Source of the DNA: Poecilobothrus nobilitatus
Lineage: Eukaryota; Arthropoda; Insecta; Diptera; Dolichopodidae
NCBI GenBank assembly: GCA_947095535.1
Contig: OX352773.1
Span: 37,035,398-37,099,397, forward strand
Direction: 5' to 3'
Length of the DNA: 64,000 bases
Shown here: piece after piece, positions 25,101-36,459 of the stretch
How the letters are laid out: every line of letters starts with the position of its first letter
Numbering within the stretch: the first letter of the stretch is position 1
Notes under the pieces: generated by a model
Database searches by the model: none
What the model was told of the DNA's origin: nothing
The model's input: only the letters and a program-made list of their open reading frames with translations
Translations under genes and position numbers: made by a program

Positions 25101-27506
25101 TAATTATTAATAAAAGTATATTCTTATCTAAAAGTAAATAGCCTCTATTTTCTGATTCAAAAAATAATAATAATTATCATAAAAGAAAAACAAAAAAAAT
25201 ATATTTCAATAACATTTTGAATGGATATGAAAAATTTCTTATTTTAATACAGTTGTATGGGTTTCAATTCAATTGAAATACCTATTCTTAATAAAAGATT
25301 ACTATTTATAAAATGAACACTGAAAAGAATATAAAAATATATAAAAAAATTTTCATTATAATTTTCTATCAATTGAATTTTCTCTGAGTTAATTTTCTTA
25401 TTTTTAATATATAATCAACAAATTGAATATTAATTATCATTACAAAAACAAAAAAAAAGTATTATAACATTTATTTTTGTATTTATTATATTTTCTTATA
25501 TTTATATTTAACTCTTATTACATTCTTTTTTTTTCTTTATTTTATTATCATTATTTTTAATAATCAAATGCAAGTCAAATATATAAATTTGTGTATAATT
25601 TACTGATGAATTGGAAATTAAGTATTAAAATGGATATCGAATCTATAATTGCTTTTTCGCATTAAAAAATCTTTATTTCCATATTAATAAGTCCTTTTAA
25701 TATTAAAAAAAATTTTCTTTTTTTGGGTCTACCAAATAATTTGATCTGTTCTTCCTTTACAAAAAACGAAAATTATTCTATAAATCTTTAATATATTAAT
25801 ATATTTCTTATATCATAAGGACATAGGTAACGTTAAACAAAAAAACATTTCAAAATTATAAAGTACAAGATTGAAATAAGATATGGGTTGAGATAAACAT
25901 ATTTTATGTCAGCTTCCGGAATATAATATTATATACATTGTATATTATCTACATAATATTATGCAGCAGTCAATTTGTAATTAAGTTGTATTCAGTATGA
26001 AAGACAGATTTAACAAAAATGAAATTACACAACAAATGCATGCCTACGTCCGATCATTTCAAGTACAAATTTCTCTGATTAAAAAGGAAATGTTATTAAT
26101 TTGAATATAATAATAATTCTTTACTTTTGTTTTTAACAACAGTTTCAAAAGTCTTAAAGTCTATCCAATACTTATATTGTATACCTATTCTGTTTGAATG
26201 CCAAAAATAGATTTTTTTAAGTTTTTATATTGAATTATTGTTGTATTATAACTGTTATAAAATGTCTATGTACAATCTTTTTTTTTAAGAGGAACAGGTT
26301 GGTCTTGAACCTATGCAGAACAAAAACCTTTTACGACAAGTAATACGGTAAATTTGTACTTTGTTTTTTATAGAAAAGAAGGTAATTGAAAATTTCTATA
26401 ATGAAATAACAATCTCGACTTCTGTGTTTAACTGTTTGTTTGACTTTAATCCTTCTAACATGACTTGGTATTTTTGAAAAAATTATAAGTTACAAGATCT
26501 TTCATAATAGATAATTAACTGTGAACATGGGAAAATTAAGATTATAAAATGAAGATTCATTTAGATAGTTAAGAATATTATGAACGATGTTATTTATGTT
26601 AACTCTGAAATTTTTAAATATTTTATTTAGAATTATTGTCAATTTTTGGGGGGAAGAGGTTAAATCCCGTTCTACATTTACGATGTTTATTTCTGAAAGA
26701 AATTTTGGTAGGTAACAGAACAATTAATGCTATTTTGAATATAAAATTAAATAATGATATTTTAAATATGAACAACAAGCTGCCTATATCTACAGCTAAT
26801 AATATAATCCTTGTATCTCCTTTGAAAACTTTAAATTTTACATTAAACCCTTATTATATATTATTTTTGATTTTACTCAGATTTTATTTTAATTATGACA
26901 ATTTCCATTATACTTAAATTGTCTTTGGTAGACCAATTATTATAATATATTATGTAAGTATATAATAGAGATGAAGTGCCTTTCAGAATTATATGATATT
27001 ATTGAATATGAATTGCAAAATAAAAATTTCCATAGTAATATTTATTAACAGATAATTCCAAAAAAAAAACATAATATATTCTATATATATTCTATATCTA
27101 TAATAATACCTACGTCTTTATTAAATATGTTAAAATATTTTCATAAAAAAGAAAAACAGTATAAAAAAAAATCTTTTATGGATATTTGAAATAAAATATT
27201 AAAAGTATTGGAGTGTCATCCTTTTAATTATTTTGTTTTTTTGTTCTTTTGAAAAAATGCATTAAATATATTTTGTAAAAATTCTGTATTAACCAAATTA
27301 TAACATTAAGTTAGTATTTTTATTTGAAAAAATTACAAAAAAATTATCGATATATAAATTATTGAATTTGCATTTTTAATTCATAACTAATTTATTATAT
27401 ATGACACGTAAAGTATTTTTAACATATTTTGAAAAAAAAAAAAAGAAAAGCCGTAATTCCATATTGATCCATACTATAATAGCCCATAACAATATGATTT
27501 ACATTT
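22111..27506. other. Intron spacer
   Basis: This includes some of the most AT-rich DNA of the window (about 24,700-25,600). Overlapping open frames on both strands at 26502-26917 lack recognisable motifs. A short TTGAACC-like fragment at about 26310 may be a SINE trace. Confidence 0.55.
22948..22964. repeat. (AT)n microsatellite
   Basis: A short AT run. Confidence 0.9.
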
Positions 27507-27630
27507 GGTCGTATGCATAAAACCGAGTTTGAACTTAAACGTCACTTTTCCAAACAAAAATACGAGTTCATGCGTAATTTTTGTATGAAAAAGTGAGATT
27601 TGAGTTTAAGCTCAGTTTTATGTATTCGAT
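27507..27630. mobile_element. Fold-back MITE family M2, copy 1
   Basis: The left arm GTATGCATAAAACCGAGTTT.. ..CACTTTTCCAAACAAAAAT and the reverse complement of the right arm, GAATACATAAAACTGAGCTT.. ..CACTTTTTCATACAAAAAT, match over about 50 bp with a short centre. The element can fold almost completely into a hairpin. Copies are at 63592-63717 and, as a half, at about 61835-61890. Confidence 0.65.
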
Positions 27631-30322
27631 TCATTATCTAATAATAACAACCTTAAAAAGAAAATTATCTGTCCTGAAATCAAATTACATGAAAAATAAA
27701 TCAACTAAAACTAAATATTGTTTTTAATAGATTTCAATAACATATCAACTGAAATTAAATATATTATTTTGGAAAATCAAAATATACAATCATTGAACCA
27801 CAAAAATATAGATAGCTAATAATATGTCCTTGTTTCTCTTTAGAAGTTTCTTTTTGTCATGCTCATACTATGCATGACATTCTAAATTCTAATTTTTAAA
27901 AAAAAATTTTTTTTTTTATTTAACATTTCATAAACATTATATATTTATTTGAATTTTATTTTATGTAATGTTAGGGAAACGTTTTGATATCCTTTCAAAA
28001 AATCTTGAATTGATTTCTGAAGGAAGAGAATTTTCTCATATATCTTGTAAATGTTAAACAAATTTTTCTAATATATTTTGTCAATAAACATAATAAAATC
28101 CTTTTAATTCCTCAAATATACATAATAACATGTATTTATATAAATTCCGTTCACTCTTTAATGCATATTAAAATAACAACACACGTCGTATCAACTGTGT
28201 TTCTATGATTAAATCTTTTTTTCAAGAACAGATTTATTTTATCATTTTAATATTTCGTCTGCTATACAACTGCTGTCCGCTACATATTTTTCTTTACTTT
28301 TATCTTAGATTATTGATTTTTCTTACAAAATATTTATTTTATTTTGCTTATATTCTGTTTTAAACCAAAAATTATATTAATGATATACTTGTTATACGTT
28401 TAAATAATTTGTTTCCAAGAAATAACTAAAAGAATATTATGTATTATAATAAGAGACATATGTGGTATATTTTATGATTAATCAAAATAAGTGATTATTA
28501 GAAAATGAAAATTCACAAGTTTGTTTTAATATGTTATAAAATTTGAATTTTATTTATATCAAGTTTGAAAGTTATCACAAATGAAAAGGACTAAATTTGA
28601 ATTAAACAAAAGAAAACAAAAACTGAATATTTAGAAAATGTATACAATGATTTTTTTTTATTTAATTATAATTAATTAATATTGATTAATTGAATAATAA
28701 TATCTTTTTCATTTTAGTACAAACCAAAATTTCACCACAAATTAATTTAAATTTAAATTTAGTTTTTAAAGTTAATTTCTTTTTAATAAGGATATGAGTG
28801 CAAAATATTTTTTTTCCAAATTTTTGTCATATTAAGTTTTAAAATTCAAAATTTCCAATAGAATTTAATTATTTTTTAATATATCATCCTTTCAAATGTT
28901 TTCATAATTAATATTTTGCATAAAGTCCATTCAATTTGATATGCAAATACTTTAAAATAATTTTCAGTTTTATCTTTAAAGAATAAAAAAAAGTTTAATA
29001 AAATTTAAACAAAAATTTTGTGGTTTATGAAATAACAAAAATATTTTATGTGCTAAATTTATAAATTTTCATTCTATTTTGTACTTATAAAATCTTAAAA
29101 TGGTAAAAACTTTAATAGAAATTTCTTTATATAGCTTATGACTAGATACATACCATCATAACAAATATTTAAATTTATATTTTATAATAGAAAGAGTCAA
29201 ATTTTTGAAGAATTTTTTTCTTTTAAATTACCTTTCAATATCATAAAATTTAAACTAAAATGAAAAATTTTCTAATTAAAGGAAAAATATTAAAAAATCA
29301 CCAAAGATATATTTTTAATATTATTTTTACTTGAAACTATATTATTTTAAAAATATCCTTTATAGTTTCATTATTGTAAACCATTTACACAAATCATATA
29401 TTCCGCTTCAATTTAATCCATTAAGCGACTGTGTACACCCCAATAAATATCAAAACATACAAAAAGAAAAAAAAATTAAACAAAAAATTTGAAAAAAATA
29501 AATTCAAAAGGATTCAAATTAGTCAATTAACATTTTAAATGCTTTCACTTCCTCTTGCTAATCCTTTTGTTTTTTATTTTTTATTTATTTTTATTTTGTT
29601 TTTATTTTGTTTCTTTTTTTTTGTTATGAAGTAAAAAAAATTAACAACAAACATTAAAATTAACGAAAAAAAAAAAGAAAAAAACAACAACAAAGCAAAG
29701 AAATTCAATAGAAAAATCGCATTTTAAATCTTTCAAATATGCATTTAGAAACTTATAACAAAACCAACAAAATATATTTAAATCCTTAAATAAAATTTTC
29801 TACAATTATTATTGTTTTTGATAATCCTAGCAAAATATAAAAAAAAAATTTAATGCAATTTTCTTTTTGATACCTTTTCGCTGAATATAAAAAAAAACTA
29901 ATACTAATGCAGACATAAAAATATGGTTGTTATTTTACAGGATAATAATAATATTGTGTTGTGTCTGAATTGTTTTTTTTTTTTTTTTTTTTTCATTTTT
30001 ATGTTTTATATTTTAAAAAACAAAAAAAACACATTGTTATCAGAATAATATTAAAAGGACCTTTTTTAGATTTAGCAGAAAAGATAGGAAAAAAATAAAA
30101 AAGAAAAACAATTGTATAAAACGACAAAAGTTCTTTTCAAATTTCTTCAACAATTTCATATTACATATTTGTATATATATATATATATATATATATAAAT
30201 ATATCTAAGTAAAAATATATTATTTTTTAATTTTTTTTTTTAATTTATTCTTAAATTTTAAAAGTTTTTAAAGTGACCAGTTTAAATTTGTATAAAACAG
30301 ATAAATTTTTAATTTTAATTTT
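27631..30322. other. Intron spacer
   Basis: Extremely AT-rich with poly-T (about 29971-29993) and the AT microsatellite at 30171. No gene seen. Confidence 0.6.
30171..30197. repeat. (AT)n microsatellite
   Basis: A pure TA/AT run inside the giant intron, followed by poly-T-rich spacer. Confidence 0.95.
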
Positions 30323-30392
30323 GAGTCGGTGTCCTAGAGGGTAAGAGCGTATGAAATACGTTATATATAACACAGAAGGAGTGTATTTTAAC
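30323..30392 (+). repeat. SINE head fragment
   Basis: GAGTCGGTGTCCTAGAGGGTAAGAGCG-like text with an A box (GTCCTAGAGGG) is followed by an ATACG...spacer and GAAGGAGTGT, matching the heads of SINE-A and SINE-B. The B box is destroyed (GTGTATTTTA where GTGTGGGTTC is expected) and no body follows. It is a truncated, decayed copy. Confidence 0.6.
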
Positions 30393-31059
30393 TTAAATAT
30401 CTAATATCTTTTTCCAAAATGTCTACTTATAGTAAAATATATTGACAATAAAGCTTACACTTTTCCAAGCAGACACTCTTACAGTGGTAATTACTATTAT
30501 TTGGTGACTATTTTTATTTTATAATCTTTTGCGGAACAAAAAAAGCTGCTAACCTAAGTGTAGCCTCGTAGTATATTGAACAACCTTTTTATTTATATTT
30601 TTATAAGTTATAAAAATAAATTTTGAGTATGAATAAGTTATTTATTTTTTATTTTTATAAGACTATATTTGAACTAAAAAAGTTGTTAAATATACTACAA
30701 CTTTTGGACTACCCCTAGATCAGCGGCTTTTTCAATTACAATTCAAACACATGTTTAAAAATAACCTATATTGGTTGCTGATTAAATTAATAATATAGAT
30801 TTAATACAAGATAATATTTCTTGCTAAAAGTTTCCGGTGAAAGAGCAGTAACTTGGTTTATGAATGTCGCTCTTCATCTATCTTAGGGTCCCATTTTTGA
30901 AAGGTTCTAACATATACTTTATCTAATTTTCAAGTTTAAAGAGTGTAATCTCAAATTAAACTCTCTTGATTTTATTATAATTTTAATTTAGAGCCTCAAT
31001 AGTAGGGCTAGGACCCACTGAAGTTTCCAGCCTCAAGTTATTTTAGAATCAACTATATT

Positions 31060-31395
31060 GCAAAAGTAACATTTATACTAAATTTTATCAAATCGTATAA
31101 CAATTACTATTTGCTCTAGATTCTACAACATATGAAAATAATATTAATATTCGGATTCTTTAAGGTGAATCCACTAAGGCTACAGACTTAAAATTTTATG
31201 TCCTAATGCAGGAGCGTATACCAACCCGTATACAAAATTTTATTAAAACAGTTTTTTATATTAAATTATATTTAATTTGAACATTATGAGGGGCTTCCAC
31301 TACAGTTTACGACGTCAACGTTTTTTTGCAGAGGTCCTAATCATAACACTAACCTCTATACGAAATTTCATTCTAATCGGATAAGAATTACATGC
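31060..31395 (+). repeat. Three strongly diverged units, possible old repeat
   Basis: GTCCTAAT...ACCAACCCGTATACAAAATTTTATT (31200-31245) resembles GTCCTAATCATAACACTAAC then CTCTATACGAAATTTCATT (31334-31373) and, more weakly, TTTATACTAAATTTTATCAA (31072-31091). The latter two are each followed by a TATAACAATTA/GATAAGAATTA-type phrase. The spacing is about 130 bp. Confidence 0.35.
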
Positions 31396-31770
31396 GGCTT
31401 ATGCTGATAACAAGTTTTTGCGGACACAAACTCGGAAGCGGAATATTCAAAAGAAAATTTTTTTATTTGGAGTCTATAACCTTAAAAACTTATTTCTATT
31501 TATTTTTACTTGCTTCATCAGATCAAATGTTTGTTATATTAATTTTCAAGTAAGATTTTTGATTGAATTAGTACCATTACCATTTGAGTATAAGACAGGT
31601 CTATATTAAGCTTAATGTTTTATATTGCATAAACACGATAACACGATTTGCTTTTTTTTGCATACCACAAAATCTGGTTACATTAAAAATATTTCTATTA
31701 AAATTAATTGTGTATTATTTTTCTAAGTATAATTTTCAACTTGAATTGAAAAACTTAGTTTCGAAAAAAA

Positions 31771-31796
31771 TATATATATATTTATATATATATATA
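31771..31796. repeat. (AT)n microsatellite
   Basis: An AT run with one TTT interruption. Confidence 0.9.
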
Positions 31797-32782
31797 ACAA
31801 CAAAAAAAAGAGACAAAAATAAAAACAAAACTGCTGTTTTTTTTCTAAGTACACCATGGTTATCATCATCTTTGGCACAAAAATCATTTCAAGTGAAAAC
31901 CTTTCCTTTTTTTTCTTATAAATTATAAGTTAGTTTTTTCATTCTTTTATTTTTGTTTTTATTTATTTCTAAAACATTGAAATTAACAGGATTTAAACAA
32001 AGAGAGAAAAAACAAGAAAAAAAAAACAAACTGAAATGAACAAAATAAAAATGAAATGATCTTTCGTTTCTGCATTATTTACAATAATATTACAGTCTTT
32101 ACTCTGTGTTCTCGCTTTGGAAATTAAAAAAAAAAAAAAAGACAAATAAAAAACAAAGTAATTTATTTTTGTCTCTTTTTATTTACAAAAAAAAAAAATT
32201 ATAACAATAAAAATAAATTATTATTATTAAAACAAATAAACAAGTAATTGGAATATTTTATAATATTGTAATTGACATTCATAGGATATTTATTTTAAAA
32301 ATATTAATTTGAAAGCTATTTAATTGAAATGTTGATTGTTGATTTATTAACAAAAAGGTTTTTGCTTGTTTTTCTGTTTTTGTTTTTTAAACAATAGGTT
32401 TTCGAAATAATATTGAAAAAAATATTTAATTTAATTTAAAAATAAAAACCAAAAAGAAAATTAAATTGAAAAATTAAAGCGATTTAAAGCTGCTAAGGTA
32501 AAATTAAGTTTTTTTTCTGAATATATTTAACGGCAGTAACGAAGTAAATTTAACGGGATTGTTTAAATTTAATTTACAAATTCTATTTGTTTATAATAAT
32601 TCTTTGTTCTAATTTTATATTATGAATTAATAATTATTTTACGTTTTAAGCTATCCTAATGCCAGATGGAATAGTACTACCAAGCAAGATAGTATACAAA
32701 ATACAAATACATCAACATTTTCGACAATACAATAATATTTTTTCAACTATCTTCTCGACTGGAGTGCGTTTCGTTTCTTAAC

Positions 32783-33020
32783 GTAATGTCCTAATGCTTA
32801 TTGTCGCTTTCTAAATAAAATGAAGATCAAATGCTAGCGTTGCTCTATGACCAACAACCAATATAAAATAAAAAGTAAATTTATTATCAACGCGAGTAAA
32901 AGTAGAAAGTTGCTCTACTCTAGCGTTGCTTTTCTATTTAGTTAAGTTCCATTTAAACCAATATATTATACTTAAACGTCAAAACGACGCTAGACGCGAC
33001 ACGAGCAGTGCGTCATCACT
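32783..33020 (-). mobile_element. MITE family M1, copy 2 (opposite orientation)
   Basis: Its minus strand carries the same interior as copy 1: GTCGTTTTGACGTTTAA, CGCTAGAGTAGAGCAACTTT (around 32910-32930) and a CGCGTTGATAA block. The ends are GTAATGTCCTAATGCTTATT (32783 onward) and, on the minus strand, GTGATGACGCACTGCTCG (about 33000-33018), which match each other imperfectly as terminal inverted repeats. The copy is directly followed by a second element with similar ends. Confidence 0.6.
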
Positions 33021-33024
33021 TTTA

Positions 33025-33607
33025 AGGTGATGGCCCAATGCTTTTGCTTCCTTTACTTCCTTCGAAAACTTTGACAAATTACACAGCTAAAACAAGCTAA
33101 AATAAATTACATTATTATTTTCTTATGGTACTTGATCAAATGCACAAAGTATTCAAAGTAAGTAAATGAAGGCAAAGTAACAAATTGACGAATTTTCGAT
33201 TCCTTACTTTGACTTGATATTTGATATTTGCATTTTTTTACATAAACATTAAAAAAATTTTAATAGGTGGGAAAAATTTTAAATAGGTGGAAATGTGATA
33301 TCGTATAATCCATGAATTTGACGATTTCTATAAATATCTCGAACCCAAAATCGTTTCCTATTTGGTATTGAATACAAACATTTGTACATTTCATATAAAA
33401 TAATTATTATAGATAATATAAAATTTCTAAAATTTTTTTTATATCCATTTCAGAAAAAAAAAATTCAACAAAAGTCAAAGCAAAAAATGCAAAGTAATCA
33501 TTGGGTCACTAACTACTTACTTTGTTAACTTTTTTTCGTTTTGATACCTTGAAAAAGTATTCAAAGTAAAGAAAGCAAAGTAAGCATTGGGCCATTACCT
33601 TTACTCT
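33025..33607. mobile_element. M1-related inverted-repeat element
   Basis: The left end AAGGTGATGGCCCAATGCTT (33025 onward) continues into a TTTGCTTCCTTTACTTCC-type stretch. The right end reads AAAGGTAATGGCCCAATGCTT on the minus strand and continues TACTTTGCTTTCTTTACTTT, so the terminal inverted repeats run about 45-50 bp. Sub-terminal AAAGTAAG motifs recur inside. No coding capacity is seen. It touches the right end of the neighbouring M1 copy, and the ends of both elements are variants of one sequence. Confidence 0.65.
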
Positions 33608-35731
33608 GAATAGAGTTTATTTCTTTATAAGGTTACCTCACTCACATGTAGAATTAACTTTATTCTGACATTTCGAAACAACTAGAGTTAAATATGAATT
33701 TGAACTGTCAAAATTGGATGGATAACATTAATTTATTTCAAACAAATAATGAAGTCTTCAAAAAAAACTGATTTTAAGTACCTATATTATAAGCTTAATT
33801 TAACGATTCTGTTTAGCAAGATAGTAACGTTACCTCATCTAAATGTTATCTAACGAGATAACATTTTTGTGATACACAAATACTATGATGTGAATTAAAA
33901 TTGTTTTTATTTTTTATATTCGTATAGCTATTTGTTTGCTTTATATTTTGTTTTATTTGTCAACAATTTACACCTCAAGATAAATACTACTTAAATTAAG
34001 TTAAAAATCAGATAAAAAATGTTATGAATTTAACTAAAAAATTAATATTTAAGATTTTAAAGATACCTTTTATAAGATTAATAATATATTTATTTATATG
34101 CAAAAATTATGGTTCCGTATTTATTTTATGACAGTTAAAGAAAAAGTGAGACAAACATAATTTTTTTGGAGTAAAAAAAAATTGTTTAAATATAGTTTTT
34201 ATATCACATCTATAATGTTAAGTATGTGTGTATACAATAATTCATTGTTGTAGGTATTTATTAATAATTCTCGATCAATTTCGATGAAAATTTTTAAATT
34301 ATTACGAAACTTTTTAAATAATAAAATGACAAAAAGTAAAAATAAAAGAAAATATAAGACTAAGTATTAATTTGCATAATTAGATAAGAATTCTTTCAAA
34401 AACTTTCAAAAGTATACTTTTCAAATTTTTTACAGACTTTGAAGGTGTTATTTTCCCAATACTTCTAGACTTTATTGCCAACTTTTATACCTAATGGTAC
34501 ATATTTGGAAAAAATTTTTTAAATTTATATTTTTTTTGACAACGTTGTCAGTATTCAACAGTTTTCCCCTTCTCTACACATTCGTACCATAACTTTTTTT
34601 TGGCTTGTTTTATTTTTGTTCAATTAACATTAAACAAAATCAAAAATTAATTTTAATAAAACCATAAAATATTTGTACAATAATTAAATTATGAATACAG
34701 GTGTAACACATGTAAACGAAAATTTGAATTATTTAAAAACAAAGAAAAAAAAATAATCGAAAGTAAATAGATTCTTATTTTGGTTATCTTAACCGAATTA
34801 TTTTAAAGAACTTTTTTGATAATATTTTAACAATCTTGGTAATGGTAACCTATGGTAATTTTTTGCAAAACCTGCCATCAAAGTTGATATATTTCTTGGC
34901 AGATGATAATATTTTAAAATTTTCTAATGTTTTCCTTCTTCTTGTTTATTTATTTATTTATTTCTAAAATTTAAAATTAACAATCAATAACATACACTTT
35001 ATATAATATAAAACTACAAAACAAAAGAGAACAGAAAAATCCTAATAAAAGCAACATTGTAAGATTTTTGCTTTTGAAAATGATTTGATGGTGTAAAGTC
35101 AATGTTGAATATATTATGTTCGCTGCCATAATTACACTATAGTCCTATGATTACTGATTTCACATAAATGAATTGAAATCCCGAAGATGTTAAAAATTTC
35201 TAATAATGTTATAACTAGTAATGCAAGTCGATTTTATATTACCCCTAAGGTTATTATCCAGTGTAACATTGGGATTTTCGTATAACTTTAACACCAAACT
35301 ATTTTGAACATATATAATATGTAAATTAATGTCCTTCTTCAATCCTGGAGTTGACGGCTGGCGTTTAATTTTTTTAATGTTGAATTTGAACAATGTTCAA
35401 AGCTGAACGTTGACCGCTGAACTATTTAACAGTTTGATTAAATTGACATTTTTTTTTTGTAAACCATAAAACAAAAGATTTAAAGTAATTATGAAAAATA
35501 ATATTTACATTTCTTTTTAATTCTTCGCTATCCATTTTTAAATTAAATTAATGTTGATACAATGACACGTGACAGTTCACTGATAGTTAAAGTTGTGCCA
35601 GCATTGGAGCCTGAAATAAAAAAAACCGTTTGCTTGAAACATTTTAAAGTTAAAGTTACACACTAACGTCACATTTGAGAATGATCTTTACAATTTCTAT
35701 AATGAAAATAAAGCCAGAAACCTTACACATT
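33608..35731. other. Intron spacer
   Basis: AT-rich; contains the 11-bp stem at 33841. No gene seen. Confidence 0.6.
33841..33866. repeat. Perfect 11-bp stem with 4-base loop
   Basis: AAATGTTATCT (33841-33851) and AGATAACATTT (33856-33866) are perfect complements around AACG. No adjacent gene suggests a function. Confidence 0.8.
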
Positions 35732-36459
35732 AAGGTAAGTTCACTTGGAAAGTATGCATCCGGATGCAAACATTTTATTGGTTTGATTGGTTATTTAATG
35801 ACAAAAATTTTAAAAGTTAAATAGGTATTTTGAAATATTTAAAATATTTTATGGTTGCTATTGGTTTGCAGTTAATATTAAAGTAAAAAATCAGGAAAAT
35901 AAGCTTAATATTAAGTATTAATAAATTATATTTTGTTTATATTAATCAAAATTTTTTTTTACATAAATAATTATTGCATTTCTCTGCCACATAAATGGGA
36001 ACAGGAAATTACACAGCCTTTCCTTTTCAGGCTTGGCTGTAAATGTCGTAAGGGGGAATAACTCTTACGACGTGTGTGAGACTCGAACCCACACTCCCTC
36101 GGTGTTTACAGCGTACTTATTTTATACGCTCTTACCCACTAGGCCACTAGAGCCCCTTTTAACCATTTTGTATTTTGTAATTAAAAAATTTTTTTCATCA
36201 AATGCCAAAATAATATACACATACTAGCCTACTAGGTACTTTCAAAAAATATTTTCAAAAAAAAATTGTCACCATTTTGCACCTTGTGAACGAGTTGCTG
36301 CATAATGGTTGCAAAATATATTACTTAATATATAATAATAATAATATACTTATAATATAATATAATAATATATCAATTAATATTACCGAAGAGTACACGA
36401 AATGTAACCGCAATAATTTTTGCATCTGCATGCATGAATGTCATGTGAACACACCCTAA
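35732..36459. mobile_element. hAT-like MITE carrying a SINE-A insertion
   Basis: The left end AAGGTAAGTTCACTTGG..ATGCATCCGGATGCAAACATT (35732-35776) and the right end, which on the minus strand reads TTAGGGTGTGTTCACATGAC then ATGCATGCAGATGCAAAAATT, form imperfect terminal inverted repeats of about 45 bp. The GGTGTGTTCAC-type end is common in insect hAT-group MITEs (established knowledge, not proof). SINE-A copy 2 sits inside at 35975-36158. No 8-bp target duplication could be confirmed. Confidence 0.62.
35975..36158 (-). repeat. SINE-A copy 2 (best preserved)
   Basis: On the minus strand it opens with a tRNA-like head: A box TGGCCTAGTGGG (plus 36135-36146) and B box GGGTTCGAGTC (about 36080-36090). 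A perfect 8-bp stem follows (36064-36071 with 36045-36052), then a body with CAGCC...GGCTG and a tail near ATTTCTCTGCCAC. The open frame at 36033-36227 is only a shadow of this element. The copy lies inside an element with hAT-like terminal repeats (35732-36459), so it inserted after that element did. Confidence 0.87.

Larger units (their letters stand above)
30393..32782. other. Intron spacer
   Basis: 30,500-31,440 has a more normal base composition and holds the three diverged units listed separately, probably a very old element. The remainder is AT-rich. Open frames at 31418-31928 are not supported as coding. Confidence 0.5.

Noticed and set aside
26295..26330. SINE fragment (GGTCTTGAACC-like)
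   Set aside because: Only a dozen bases resemble a B box; no head or body match.
26502..26917. Open frames on both strands
   Set aside because: No recognisable domain; antisense overlap is typical of AT-rich DNA with few stops.
31418..31928. Two overlapping open frames of 63 and 114 codons
   Set aside because: Low-complexity K/N/Y/I/F content over AT microsatellite; no motif.
35733..35738. AAG|GTAAGT as a recursive splice site or exon end
   Set aside because: No pyrimidine tract upstream, and it falls in the terminal repeat of the hAT-like MITE.
36033..36227. 64-codon open frame
   Set aside because: It lies over SINE-A copy 2; the same peptide pattern appears over SINE-A copy 3 on the other strand.
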